Of a stretch of DNA of 64,000 nucleotides, positions 39,258 through 47,725 are shown one piece after another. How positions within the stretch are numbered: the stretch's first letter is position 1; every line of letters starts with the position of its first letter. The position numbers were made by a program, and so were the translations under genes. The notes below the pieces were generated by a model that did no database searches, was not told the origin of the DNA, and saw only the letters and a program-made list of their open reading frames with translations. Source of the DNA: Nocardia gamkensis NBRC 108242 (GTDB lineage Bacteria > Actinomycetota > Actinomycetes > Mycobacteriales > Mycobacteriaceae); NCBI RefSeq assembly GCF_001612985.1, contig NZ_BDBM01000016.1, positions 95,067 through 159,066 on the forward strand. The letters are read 5' to 3'.

Positions 39258-39680
39258 ATGCGAATCCTCTACACCGCGGAGGCCCTGGCCAGCGGCGACG
39301 GTCGCGACGGCCATGCGCGCACCACCGACGGCAAGCTCGACGTGAACCTGTCGATTCCCAAGGAGATGGGCGGCAACGGCGAGGGCACCAACCCCGAACA
39401 GCTGTTCGCGGCGGGCTACGCGGCGTGTTTCCATTCGGCGTTGCGCCTGGTCGGCAAGCAGACCTCGACCAATGTCGACGACTCCGCCGTCGGCGCGAAG
39501 GTCGGTATCGGCCCGAACGACGCCGGTGGCTTCGGCCTCGCCATTACCCTGGAGGTCTCGCTTCCCCACCTGTCCCGCGAGGACGCGCAGGCGCTCGCCG
39601 ACAAAGCCCATCAGGTGTGCCCCTATTCCAACGCGACCCGCGGCAATATCGACGTCCAGGTCCTCGTTGCCGACGACTGA
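39258..39680 (+). CDS. ohr: Organic hydroperoxide resistance protein
   Basis: A 140-residue thiol peroxidase of the Ohr/OsmC fold that reduces organic hydroperoxides. The two catalytic cysteines are C57 in [10 protein letters not shown] and C121 in [12 protein letters not shown], with the conserved R21. It is co-transcribed with ohrR (2-base gap), and a quinone oxidoreductase gene follows 17 bases downstream. Confidence 0.95.
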   Translation: MRILYTAEALASGDGRDGHARTTDGKLDVNLSIPKEMGGNGEGTNPEQLFAAGYAACFHSALRLVGKQTSTNVDDSAVGAKVGIGPNDAGGFGLAITLEVSLPHLSREDAQALADKAHQVCPYSNATRGNIDVQVLVADD

Positions 39681-39696
39681 TCGAACAGGAGCGGTT

Positions 39697-40683
39697 ATGC
39701 GTGCCGTAGTCATCGAACGATTCGGCGAACCGAAGGACGTGCTGGCCACCGCGGAACGCCCGGTACCCGAGCCGGGGCCGGGTGAGGTGCGACTCGCGCT
39801 GATCCTGTCGCCGATCCACAATCACGATCTGGCCATCGTGCGCGGCGTGTACGGCTACCGTCCCGAGTTGCCCGCGATTCCCGGCAGCGAGGCGGTCGCG
39901 CGGGTCGACGCGGTGGGTCCCGAGGTCGGCGACCTGTCGGTCGGGCAGCGAGTGACGGTGTCCGGCGCGCAGAACGTGTGGGCCGAGTATTTCGTCGTCC
40001 CGGCCCGGCAGGTGATTCCGCTGCCCGACGCGGTCTCCGACGAGACCGCGGCTCAGCTGCTGGCCATGCCGTTGAGCGCGCTGATGCTGATCGAGGACCT
40101 CGAACTGTCCTCCGGTGACTGGCTGACGATCAATGCCGCCAACGGCGCGGTCGGCAGGCTCGTGAACGTCTTCGCCCGGCAGCGCGGTCTGAACGTGCTG
40201 AATCTCGTGCGCGGCCCGGCCTCGGTCGCGGCGCTGCGTGAACTCGGCTACGAGCCGGTGCTCGACACCGAGAGCGAGGGCTGGCGCGACCAGGTGGAAG
40301 CAGCCACCTCGGGCGCGCCGATCCTGCGGGCCGTCGATCAGGTGGGCGGCCGGGCCGCGGCCGCCGAGTTGGCATTGCTCGCGCCGGGCGGGCAGCTGAT
40401 CTCCTTCGGTGCGCTCTCGGGGCAGCCGTTGTCGCTCGACCCGGGCGCGCTGATCTTCAAAGAGGTGGTGATCAAGGGCTTCTGGGGCGCCAAGCGGATC
40501 GAGGAGATCGGCGCCGAGCATCGAGGGCGGCTCATCCGCGAGCTGATCGCCCTCGCGGCCGACGGCGTCCTGCGACTGGATATCGAAGCCGCCTATCCGC
40601 TGGAGGAAGCGGCGGACGCGGCGGTCGCCACCGAGACGCCGGGCCGCGCCGCCAAGGTCGCTCTACGTGGTCAGCCTGCCTGA
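39697..40683 (+). CDS. Zinc-independent quinone oxidoreductase (MDR family)
   Basis: A 328-residue medium-chain reductase. The nucleotide-binding region [19 protein letters not shown] and the early [12 protein letters not shown] fit NADPH:quinone reductases and trans-2-enoyl reductases; no structural zinc cysteines are present. AGGAG precedes the ATG. The 17-base gap to ohr suggests the same transcript, hence probable peroxide control. Its end overlaps the convergent FAD oxidoreductase gene by 13 bases. Confidence 0.85.
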   Translation: MRAVVIERFGEPKDVLATAERPVPEPGPGEVRLALILSPIHNHDLAIVRGVYGYRPELPAIPGSEAVARVDAVGPEVGDLSVGQRVTVSGAQNVWAEYFVVPARQVIPLPDAVSDETAAQLLAMPLSALMLIEDLELSSGDWLTINAANGAVGRLVNVFARQRGLNVLNLVRGPASVAALRELGYEPVLDTESEGWRDQVEAATSGAPILRAVDQVGGRAAAAELALLAPGGQLISFGALSGQPLSLDPGALIFKEVVIKGFWGAKRIEEIGAEHRGRLIRELIALAADGVLRLDIEAAYPLEEAADAAVATETPGRAAKVALRGQPA

Positions 40684-42230
40684 CCGGCGTCGAGCACGGC
40701 CATCGCGGCATTGTGCCCGGGGATGCCGCTGACCCCGCCACCCCGGATGGCGCCCGCGCCGCAGAGGAATACATTGCGGTGGCCGGTCGCCACGCCCCAC
40801 CGGGCTGCGGGGTCGGCGGGATCGGCGTCCTCCGGGAGATAAGGGAAGGCCAGATCCCGGTGGAAGATGTGTCCACCGGGGAGGCCGACCTCGCGCTCCA
40901 GTTCGATCGGAGTTTTCGCCTCGAGGCAGGGTGCGCCGTTCTCGTCTGTCGCCAAACAGTCCGCGATAGGCTCGGCGAGCACCGAATCCAGTTGTGCGAG
41001 AGTCGCTCGCACGATCTCGTCTTTGGCTGCCGCGTGGTCGGCGGCGAAGAGTTTTCCGCGAGCGTGCAGTCCGAACAGCGTGAGGGTGTGCGCCCCCTGC
41101 GCGGCCAGTTCCGGTCCCAGGATCGTCGGATCCGTCAGTGTGTGGCAATAGATTTCGGCGGGTGGCGCGGACGGGATCCGGCCGATCGCCGCCTCACCGT
41201 AGGCTCGATCGAGTTGGGCGTACGACTCCCCGATGTGGAAAGTCCCCGCGAACGCCTCCCGGGGATCGGCTTCGGCGTCGCGCAAACGCGGGAGGCGCCG
41301 CAGCAACATGTTCATCTTCAGCTGCGCGCCTTCGGGTTTCGGCGGTAAGGGCGCACCGAGCAACCCCGCGAGCGTATACGGTGCGACGTTCGCCAGAACG
41401 TGGCGCGCTCCGATTCTCCCGTCCGGATATACGACTTCCGCTGTGCTGCCGTCTGTTTCGATGCTCGTCACCGCACAGCCGGTGACGATTTCCGCTCCCG
41501 CCGATCGCGCGGCCTCGGCCAGTGCGTCGGTGAGCGCGCCCATACCGCCGATCGGCACATCCCAGTCGCCGGTTCCCCCGCCGATCACGTGATAGAGCAA
41601 GCAGCGATTCTGCCGCAGTGACGGATCGTGCGCGTGGGTGAAGGTGCCGATCAGCGCGTCGGTGAGCACCACGCCGCGCACGGTGTCGTCGTCGAACGTG
41701 GATTCGATCGTCTCGCCGAGCGGCCGCTCGAACAGAGCCTCCCAGGTGGGCGCGTCGTCGACGATGTGCCGCAGCGCCTCCTTGGACGGAAGCGGCCGGG
41801 TCAGCGTCGGGAAAACCCGCCGGGCCAGCTGGTTGGTCGACGCGTAGAACCGCTGCCACGCGCCGAACTCCCGATCCGAGCCGGTCAGCCGCGCGAAACT
41901 CGCCGCCGTCCGCGCCCGCTGAGACGAGACGAGCAGACCCTCCTCCCCGACCGGCGTGTACGACGAGACCGCGCGCCGCCGCGTCTCGAACCGCAAACCC
42001 AGGTCCAGGACGATCGATCGTGGCAGCAGGCTCACCAGATACGAGTACCGCGAAAGCCGAGCGTCGACGCCCGCGAACACCCTCTCGGACACCGCCGCGC
42101 CGCCGGTGTGCGGCTGCCGCTCGAGCACCAGCACCGACTGCCCGGCCCGCGCCAGGTACGCGGCGGCCACCAAACCGTTGTGACCGCCGCCGACGATCAC
42201 GACATCGTAGGAAGAGCGCGTCGGCGTCAT
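40671..42230 (-). CDS. Phytoene-dehydrogenase-like FAD oxidoreductase
   Basis: A 519-residue flavoprotein with the FAD motif VIVGGGHNGLVAAAYLARAG at 11-30 and the C-terminal GGGVSGIPGHNAAMAVLD. This resembles the carotenoid desaturase/amine oxidase superfamily (COG1233). No other carotenoid genes are nearby, so a pathway cannot be named. The ATG at 42230 is chosen because it directly precedes the FAD motif region. Confidence 0.85.
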   Translation of the reverse strand: MTPTRSSYDVVIVGGGHNGLVAAAYLARAGQSVLVLERQPHTGGAAVSERVFAGVDARLSRYSYLVSLLPRSIVLDLGLRFETRRRAVSSYTPVGEEGLLVSSQRARTAASFARLTGSDREFGAWQRFYASTNQLARRVFPTLTRPLPSKEALRHIVDDAPTWEALFERPLGETIESTFDDDTVRGVVLTDALIGTFTHAHDPSLRQNRCLLYHVIGGGTGDWDVPIGGMGALTDALAEAARSAGAEIVTGCAVTSIETDGSTAEVVYPDGRIGARHVLANVAPYTLAGLLGAPLPPKPEGAQLKMNMLLRRLPRLRDAEADPREAFAGTFHIGESYAQLDRAYGEAAIGRIPSAPPAEIYCHTLTDPTILGPELAAQGAHTLTLFGLHARGKLFAADHAAAKDEIVRATLAQLDSVLAEPIADCLATDENGAPCLEAKTPIELEREVGLPGGHIFHRDLAFPYLPEDADPADPAARWGVATGHRNVFLCGAGAIRGGGVSGIPGHNAAMAVLDAGQAG

Positions 42231-42333
42231 GGGTTCTCGATAGCACGAATCGGCGGTGGACGACAGCACCCCGGCCGACAGGCCCTGGCCCGGTGGCATG
42301 AGCATCGCGTTGGAACGCGCGGGTCGAGGCCGT

Positions 42334-42915
42334 TCAGGTGGCAGCGGCGAGCAGAGCCGCGGCGGCGGCGCGAGCCTGCCCACCGACACCCGCCGGGCCG
42401 TGCATCGTCGCGACGACGGTCGCCCCCTCCACCAGCATGAGCAATTGCCGACCCAGGACAGCTGGATCCTCTGCCCCGGCCCGGGCGGCGATTCCGGCGA
42501 AGAGGTCGAGATAGCGATGCAGGTGCCGCGCGGCGACGGCCCGCACCTGCTCGTCATAGTGCTGGGCTGCCGCGTTCACCATCGCGCAACCGCGAAAGGC
42601 CGGTTGCGAGTACCACTCCCCCAAAGCGTCGAAGACCGCGGCCAACTGTTCGGCAGGATCGTCACCGGCCGACTCCACCGCGCCGGCCAGCCACGCACCC
42701 ACCTTTTCACCGCGCGCCTCGAGCACCGCTCGGACGAGCCCGTCTTTGGTACCGAAGTGCCGGTACAAGGTCTCCTTGGACACCCCGAGCCGCGCGCACA
42801 GTTCGGTCATACCCACCCCGTCGAGCCCACGCTCGTACAGCAGCGGTTCCGCCGCTTCGAGGATAGTGGCGCGGGTGCGCGCCGGGTCGATCGTCGAGCC
42901 TTTGGCCACGGGCAT
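42334..42915 (-). CDS. TetR-family repressor
   Basis: A 193-residue regulator with an N-terminal helix-turn-helix (GVGMTELCARLGVSKETLYRHF, split as recognition region around residues 30-52) and a ligand-binding helical domain. It is divergent from an alpha/beta hydrolase gene; a direct repeat in the gap is a likely operator. On its own strand TACCAT lies 6 bases before the ATG, so it may be leaderless. Confidence 0.88.
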   Translation of the reverse strand: MPVAKGSTIDPARTRATILEAAEPLLYERGLDGVGMTELCARLGVSKETLYRHFGTKDGLVRAVLEARGEKVGAWLAGAVESAGDDPAEQLAAVFDALGEWYSQPAFRGCAMVNAAAQHYDEQVRAVAARHLHRYLDLFAGIAARAGAEDPAVLGRQLLMLVEGATVVATMHGPAGVGGQARAAAAALLAAAT

Positions 42916-42924
42916 GCCTAGATG

Positions 42925-42982
42925 GTAACGACTGGTTCGATCATCTGCTAGCGTCCCAGATCGTAATGATCGGTTCGATCCA
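42925..42982. promoter_or_regulatory. Direct repeat in the TetR / hydrolase divergent region
   Basis: Two copies of a 20-base unit, at 42925-42944 and 42963-42982, match at 15 of 20 positions and share GGTTCGATC exactly. They start 38 bases apart. In the second copy GATCG and CGATC flank a 3-base centre. The first overlaps the -10 region of the TetR gene, the second lies before the hydrolase gene, as expected for a local repressor that controls both. Confidence 0.55.
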
Positions 42983-43033
42983 AGATCGCCGCCACCCGCT
43001 CCACTCGCGACCCGAACAAGAAGGACAACGACA

Positions 43034-43705
43034 ATGACGACCTTCGTCCTTATTCCCGGCATGTGCCACGGCGGCTGGTGCTTCGAGCAGCTCACCGAGC
43101 AGTTGCGGGCGCACGGTCATCGCGTGTATCCGCTGACCCTGAGCGGCGTCGGTGAGCGCGTCCATCTGCGCCACGGAGTGAATCTGGATACCCACATCCA
43201 AGACGTCACCGCGCTGCTGTCGGCCGAGAACATCACCGACGCCGTCCTGGTCGGCCACAGTTACGGCGGCATGGTGATCACCGGCGCCGCCGACCGCGCG
43301 GCGAGCCGGGTCGCCGCACTCGTCTACATCGATGCCGTGGTTCCGCAATCAGGTGACTCCTGCTTCACACTGGTCTCGGATCAAGAGCGGCGGTGGTACC
43401 TGGACGTGGTCGACACCGGTGACGCCGTACGCCCGCTGCCCTTCTTCGATGCGCGAGCCACACCGCACCCGCTCGCGTCGGTCCTCCAACCACTCACGCT
43501 CACCGGGGATCTCACCCACATCCGGCGCAGGGACTACGTCTACGCCACCGGGTGGGAAGCCCCCTCGCCGTTCACCGGTATCTACCAGCGCTTGCGGCAC
43601 GACGCCGGGTGGACGACCCACGCGGTCGACGGCGGGCACAACCTGATGCGAGACGCTCCGGAAGACTTGCTGCGGATACTGCTCGACGTTCCCGGACCAC
43701 GCTGA
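43034..43705 (+). CDS. Alpha/beta-hydrolase (esterase-like)
   Basis: A 223-residue hydrolase. The nucleophile is S76 in VLVGHSYGGM, the catalytic histidine is in DGGHNLM near residue 201, and LIPGMCHGGWCF forms the oxyanion region. Proteins of this kind resemble salicylate esterase-like and polyketide-tailoring hydrolases. GAAGGA precedes the ATG. The divergent TetR gene probably controls it. Confidence 0.88.
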   Translation: MTTFVLIPGMCHGGWCFEQLTEQLRAHGHRVYPLTLSGVGERVHLRHGVNLDTHIQDVTALLSAENITDAVLVGHSYGGMVITGAADRAASRVAALVYIDAVVPQSGDSCFTLVSDQERRWYLDVVDTGDAVRPLPFFDARATPHPLASVLQPLTLTGDLTHIRRRDYVYATGWEAPSPFTGIYQRLRHDAGWTTHAVDGGHNLMRDAPEDLLRILLDVPGPR

Positions 43706-43722
43706 CGCCCCACTCCGCGACA

Positions 43723-43941
43723 TCACGCCACGGACCTACTCACGAACGACCCCGAGTCGACCGGGGCCACACCAGCAGTGCCATCGTTGGATCCGGCGAT
43801 CTCGACCATCAGCATCCGCAGCGTGAGTGAGTGCTTCTCCGGCGGTAGCGCATCCATCGCGTTTCGGGCCGCCCTGATCCCTTCGGCTCGATCACCTGCT
43901 CGGACCAACATCAGACAGGTGGCGCCGATGACATGGGTGTT
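43723..43941 (-). pseudogene. C-terminal remnant of an XRE/TPR-like regulator
   Basis: About 70 residues on the minus strand read like the helical tail of an actinobacterial XRE-family regulator with TPR-like repeats (THVIGATCLMLVRAGDRAEG). No helix-turn-helix or start is found upstream; the preceding sequence is unrelated and low in protein character. It appears to be a truncated relic at the left edge of a disturbed region. Confidence 0.45.
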
Positions 43942-44105
43942 CCGCGGTCCACCCCCTCTTTTTGCCGCGCTATCGGTTGCAGCTGTCGCCTCCTCCGAAC
44001 GCGTCACTACGGCATGTGTGGATGTTCGAGGCCTGGTGCTCCAGCCGATGTGCAGATCCGCTGTCGAGGCTGGTCGCGGCCTGATGCTGCGAGGCGGGGT
44101 GTCGA

Positions 44106-44135
44106 CTTGAGTCTCCATCAGGGGGAGAGGTCAAG
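44106..44135 (+). promoter_or_regulatory. MerR-type promoter dyad
   Basis: CTTGAGTCTCC (44106-44116) and the near-complement GGAGAGGTCAAG (44124-44135) form a dyad spanning the spacer between TTGAGT and CAAGCT, which are 19 bp apart. A long spacer with a dyad is the hallmark of MerR-activated promoters. The ATG of the MerR gene follows 8 bases after the dyad, so the regulator probably controls itself. Confidence 0.65.
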
Positions 44136-44143
44136 CTTGGGGC

Positions 44144-45082
44144 ATGGACGACGAGACGCTCTTCACGATCGGGGCTCTGGCCGAGCGGACCGGTTTGACG
44201 GTCAAGACGATTCGGTTCTACTCCGACAAGGGGATCGTCCCGCCGACCTGTCACAGCCCGGCCGGCTACCGCCTCTACGACATCGACGCTCTAGCGCGTC
44301 TGGAACTGGTCCGGACACTGCGCGAACTGGATATCGACCTGCCCACGGTGCGGCGCATCCTGGCCCGCGAGACCTCGCTGGCCGAAGTCGCCGCGGCACA
44401 CGCGGCCGCGCTCGAGGTGCAGGTTCGGGTGCTGTGTCTGCGACGTGCGGTGTTGCAAGCGGTCGCGCGCCGGGAATCGAACCCACAGGAGATGGACCTG
44501 ATGCACAAACTGGTGAACCTGACGCAGGCCGAACGGCACCGCTTCATCCATGACTTCATCGATGACACCTTCGGCGGTGTCGACGCCAATCCGGCCATGG
44601 TGGAGTTGCTGCGCTCCAGCATGCCCGACCTTCCCGATGATCCCACCGTCGAGCAGGTCCAGGCGTGGATGGAACTCGTGCAGCTGGTGCAGGACAAAGA
44701 TTTCCGGGCAGCGGTGCGGCGCATGGCCGCGTACCAGGAGAAGCAACGCGCCGAGGGGGACAGCACCGGGTTGCATCACGACTTGACCGAGACCGTGCGC
44801 GAGGAGGTCGGTCGAGCGATAGCCGCGGGTACTGCACCGGATGCACCCGAAGCGGCGGCCATTGTCGATACTTTGACCGCGCGCTATGCCGAGACCTTCG
44901 GCCGGGCCGACGACAGTGACCTGCGGTGTTGGGTGCTCGAGCGGCTGGAGGTCGCCAACGACGCTCGGGTGACACGATATTGGCAGTTGGTGGCGGTCAT
45001 CAACAGCTGGCCGCCTGTGGCGGATCTAGAACCGGTGTTCACCTGGTTCGGCCGAGCCCTGCACACCCACCCCACCAAGTAG
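44144..45082 (+). CDS. MerR-family transcriptional regulator
   Basis: A 312-residue regulator. Residues 1-75 are the MerR helix-turn-helix and wing (FTIGALAERTGLTVKTIRFY, AGYRLYDIDALARLELVR); a coiled-coil helix follows, then a long C-terminal helical domain of about 190 residues without obvious metal-binding cysteines. This resembles MerR proteins with TipA-like or unknown ligand domains. It is probably autoregulated through the upstream dyad. No cognate transporter or enzyme gene is next to it. Confidence 0.88.
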   Translation: MDDETLFTIGALAERTGLTVKTIRFYSDKGIVPPTCHSPAGYRLYDIDALARLELVRTLRELDIDLPTVRRILARETSLAEVAAAHAAALEVQVRVLCLRRAVLQAVARRESNPQEMDLMHKLVNLTQAERHRFIHDFIDDTFGGVDANPAMVELLRSSMPDLPDDPTVEQVQAWMELVQLVQDKDFRAAVRRMAAYQEKQRAEGDSTGLHHDLTETVREEVGRAIAAGTAPDAPEAAAIVDTLTARYAETFGRADDSDLRCWVLERLEVANDARVTRYWQLVAVINSWPPVADLEPVFTWFGRALHTHPTK

Positions 45083-45250
45083 CGAACAGCCCACGGGGCC
45101 TGCTGTGTGATGCGCAGCGCTCTGGACGGAAGCCGCACCCGAGACACGGAACCGATTATGTGTGCGCGAACGGCTCCGGTGCCGGGGCAGCAGTGTCCGG
45201 ATACGAACGTTCGCGAGAAACCCTGCGCGGCACCACGTTTCCGCAGACCG

Positions 45251-45318
45251 GAAGTGTATAGCTTGCCGTGTACGCGGCAACGTCAACCTGTCGGGGGTTA
45301 CCGATACATTCCGTGTAT
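45251..45318 (+). other. Resolvase-type upstream site
   Basis: Directly before the serine recombinase remnant are repeated half-site-like words: GTGTATA (45255-45261), CGTGTAC (45267-45273) and a perfect ATACA/TGTAT inverted repeat (45304-45308, 45314-45318) that overlaps the start codon. Serine recombinases bind such sites upstream of their own gene. The assignment as a res-like site is inferred. Confidence 0.4.
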
Positions 45319-45478
45319 GAGAATCGGCTACGGGCCGGTCTCGACCCGCGATCAGCATCCCGAGGCCCAGCACGACGCGCTCACCGCGGCCGGGTGCGAG
45401 CAGACCGGCTGCGGCGGGTACGTTCACGAGACACCCTCGGCCGCGCGGCTTTGCAAGAAGAGACTACGGCTAAGCTAG
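45317..45478 (+). pseudogene. Truncated serine recombinase (resolvase/invertase) N-terminus
   Basis: MRIGYGPVSTRDQHPEAQHD matches the start of the resolvase/invertase catalytic domain, including the serine in VST that attacks DNA. Usually the second residue block reads YARVST, so one residue differs. After about 30 residues the match ends and the frame stops at 53 residues, compared with 180 or more for the family. It is a degraded remnant of a mobile element or resolvase gene. Confidence 0.65.
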
Positions 45479-46069
45479 CCGGACTTCGCTTGCCTTGCGG
45501 TACTTTCCGTGTCCGCCTTCGCCGATGGACCATGTCACCGGCATGCCCGGGGTGATGAGTTGTTCGTCGCCTTTGTACTCCCATAGGCAGAACCACACGT
45601 CGCCGGAGTGGCTGGCAATGAGCCCGTCGGAATGGCGGGGCAGCCACCACCGGACCACACCGTCGAGGTCCGGATCGGGATCCTTCGCTGCCTCGACCTG
45701 CCCGAACGGTATCGAGTCGCCCTGTCCGCACCATCCGTCAAGGGTGGGCAGCAACGGCTGGTCGCCACCCGCAGGGTCGGCGGGCCAGATCTTCCCGCTG
45801 TGGGACAGGACGTCGTCGTGGATATGCCAGGCGAGCTCGCACGCCACACCGCTGGGCGTGAACTCGCCGGGGCTGGTGCCGACGACGACGTTCAGTGCCG
45901 GGACGCTGAACTCGATCCACCAGGCCGGTGCAAAAGACATCCGGCGCCGATGTTCGGGGATCGTTTCATCGATGTGTACCTCGAAGCCGAGAGCCGACTC
46001 GATGTCGGCCGCCAGCAGGTCGGCGCCGGCTCTTGAAATCTCCTGATCCACGCCCTTATCTTCCCGCAT
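45470..46069 (-). CDS. Unrecognised acidic cytosolic protein, overlaps the secreted-protein gene
   Basis: A 199-residue protein with no signal peptide or membrane segment. It is acidic and rich in tryptophan (AWWIEF, VVRWWLPRHSDG, VWFCLWEYKGDE). I recognise no family. Its ATG lies inside the end of the upstream secreted-protein gene (14-base overlap), so the two are probably translated together. A GTG at 46051 after GGAAG is an alternative start. Size, acidity and tight coupling to an exported partner would fit an immunity-like protein, but this is speculation. Confidence 0.6.
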   Translation of the reverse strand: MREDKGVDQEISRAGADLLAADIESALGFEVHIDETIPEHRRRMSFAPAWWIEFSVPALNVVVGTSPGEFTPSGVACELAWHIHDDVLSHSGKIWPADPAGGDQPLLPTLDGWCGQGDSIPFGQVEAAKDPDPDLDGVVRWWLPRHSDGLIASHSGDVWFCLWEYKGDEQLITPGMPVTWSIGEGGHGKYRKASEVRLA

Positions 46070-46523
46070 AGGGGATGGTGCGACGGTTGACGGGGGTCAC
46101 GTAGAGATTCTTGCCCGCGGCGTGTGAGGCGATCACCTGGATTTCGTCTCCTTCCTCGTAAACGTAACGTCCCCTCTGATACCGGGGGATCGTCATGTGG
46201 AAGTTGTCGTCCTTCATCTTCGAGTCCTGTTCGACGGGCTTGCCGTTGACCAGGATCTGGTAGTCGTATCTGCCGGGGATGTCGGAGATGTTGTTGAGGA
46301 ACATGGCCCATGCGACACCCCCGATGGGATCCCCACCCGCGGGTCTGGTGTCGACTTCCACTCTGCCCCACTGGGTCGTGACTTTGTAGTTGGTGCACTG
46401 CTGAAACGAAGCGTGCGCGGCACCGGCGGCCGGCACGCTCGTGACCAACACGATCGTCGACACCACTGCGAACAGTAGTGTTCGACTGAATCGGACTGCC
46501 GGCCTGGACATGACAAGGTTCAT
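46056..46523 (-). CDS. Unrecognised small secreted protein
   Basis: A 155-residue protein with a signal peptide (LLFAVVSTIVLVTSV, likely cut after AGAAHA). The mature 120 residues look beta-rich and carry a single cysteine soon after the cut. No family is recognised. The ATG at 46523 follows a G-rich ribosome binding site; longer frames lack one. Its stop overlaps the start of the downstream cytosolic protein gene. Confidence 0.65.
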   Translation of the reverse strand: MNLVMSRPAVRFSRTLLFAVVSTIVLVTSVPAAGAAHASFQQCTNYKVTTQWGRVEVDTRPAGGDPIGGVAWAMFLNNISDIPGRYDYQILVNGKPVEQDSKMKDDNFHMTIPRYQRGRYVYEEGDEIQVIASHAAGKNLYVTPVNRRTIPYAGR

Positions 46524-46562
46524 GACGTGCCCCCCTATGTTCTGAGCTGTGAACGGTTGCAC

Positions 46563-46893
46563 AGCCTCGAAACTGTTCTGTCACAGGCTTAGACGGCAGC
46601 CCCCGCTGATCGGTTCCTGGTTTCGGAGAGATTTTCCCCGGCAATGCAGGCATCTGGACCATCGCGCGCGACAACGTGACCCAGGAACTGGGGTCGCACC
46701 GGCTCAAACCAACGCCACTCACGGCGTGAAACAGCGCCACTTTCCGCCGCGAGTCTTCGGCGCGATCGAAGTCGACATCGACGCCGACCTCGCCGCGCTC
46801 TGTCGGACCGGGTACCGGCCGCGGCGCGTCGGCGACACCCTGTTCTGACACCGCCGGGCTCGGCCGGGAGATGCGCCGACCAGGCCGTCACCT
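46563..46893 (+). other. Gene debris between two minus-strand genes
   Basis: Two short stretches read like protein ends on the plus strand but have no start. One is at 46640-46729 (GNAGIWTIARDNVTQELG then stop), the other ends at 46848 (AIEVDIDADLAALCRTGYRP then stop). They may be leftovers of broken genes. No promoter or complete gene is visible. Confidence 0.3.
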
Positions 46894-47290
46894 TCAGCGG
46901 ATGAGCGGGTAGGTGTCGGTGGTCAGGACCCGATGGAAGAAGGTCTCGTTCGCCAGTGGTGCCGGTCCACCGGGGAATCCGTCCAGCCACCGCGAGAAAT
47001 TCAGCGGTGTCGCGGACGGCATCACCGTGAAGCCCTGCCGACGATAGAAGTCGCCCAATTCCCAGTCTTCGGTGAGGAATTGGCCGTACAGGATCTCCAC
47101 CCCATCCCGTACGCGGCCACAGCGGCGGCGCGCACGAGGGCGCGGCCGAGGCCGTTCCACGGTGGTCGGCGTCGACGGCGACCAGGTGCAGCTTGGAGGT
47201 GAACAGTATGGCCTGCATGACCGCCGTGGTGGCCAAATCGAAGCGGTACGTGGTTGCGCCGCACAGCACGGGCGGCAGCGTCGGCGGGTG
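46894..47290 (-). pseudogene. GNAT acetyltransferase broken by two frameshifts
   Basis: Read in three successive frames on the minus strand this region gives one GNAT-like protein. The first part is FTSKLHLVAVDADHRG, then with one base missing NGLGRALVRAAAVAAYG (the acetyl-CoA loop), then after a second shift VEILYGQFLTEDWELGDFYR to the end. Each piece stops or degenerates in its own frame. The intact motif order argues for recent decay rather than chance, although sequencing error should be excluded. Confidence 0.6.
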
Positions 47291-47410
47291 ATGGCGTATG
47301 CCTGAACTCAGCACAGCCTCTGTCCTCCCGCTCGGCTGCGAGGGCACCGGGTCTCCCACCATCACTTCGAGCGGTGTCCCCACATCGGATCGATCGCCGC
47401 AGGCCTCGCG

Positions 47411-47725
47411 ATGACCGGTGACCAGGACGCCGAGCGCGCCGCCGCCGAACTCGACATCCTCACCGAGGTGATCGACACACTGGTGACCACCACTGCGGAG
47501 GCCGTACCCGACGGGATGACCGGAGCGGCCCGGGCGCAGGTGATGGCGAAGGTGATCTACGTTCTGATCACCAGCGCCCGCACTGCCGCCGCACCCCACA
47601 CCGGGCGACTGTACGCAGCCGCGGTACTCGATCCGATCATCGAGAACATCCCCGCCGCCGACGAGATCACCCTCCTCGACCTGCTGATACCCGCGATCAT
47701 CGGCCAGCACCTCGGCGGTGCGTAG
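47411..47725 (+). CDS. Small hypothetical helical protein
   Basis: A 104-residue, mostly helical, slightly acidic protein (ELDILTEVIDTLVTTT, LLDLLIPAIIGQHLGG). No family is recognised and no clear ribosome binding site precedes the ATG. It lies between a decayed acetyltransferase and an intergenic stretch. The remaining bases to 47970 show no other gene. Confidence 0.45.
   Translation: MTGDQDAERAAAELDILTEVIDTLVTTTAEAVPDGMTGAARAQVMAKVIYVLITSARTAAAPHTGRLYAAAVLDPIIENIPAADEITLLDLLIPAIIGQHLGGA

Noticed and set aside
40671..42230. A carotenoid biosynthesis cluster
   Set aside because: Only a single phytoene-dehydrogenase-like gene is present, with no phytoene synthase, cyclase or prenyltransferase nearby; the family is broad.
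42930..42985. GGTTCGATC words resembling a tRNA T-arm
   Set aside because: They occur as a direct repeat between divergent genes, and no acceptor, D or anticodon stems can be folded around them. No tRNA was found anywhere in the window.
46894..47290. Two separate small genes in different frames
   Set aside because: The pieces join into one GNAT protein when frameshifts are corrected, so they are listed as a single pseudogene.
47298..47414. A 38-codon frame whose stop overlaps the ATG of the small hypothetical gene
   Set aside because: No ribosome binding site, low-complexity Ser/Pro/Thr composition, and overlap with the decayed acetyltransferase upstream region; it cannot be supported as a gene.
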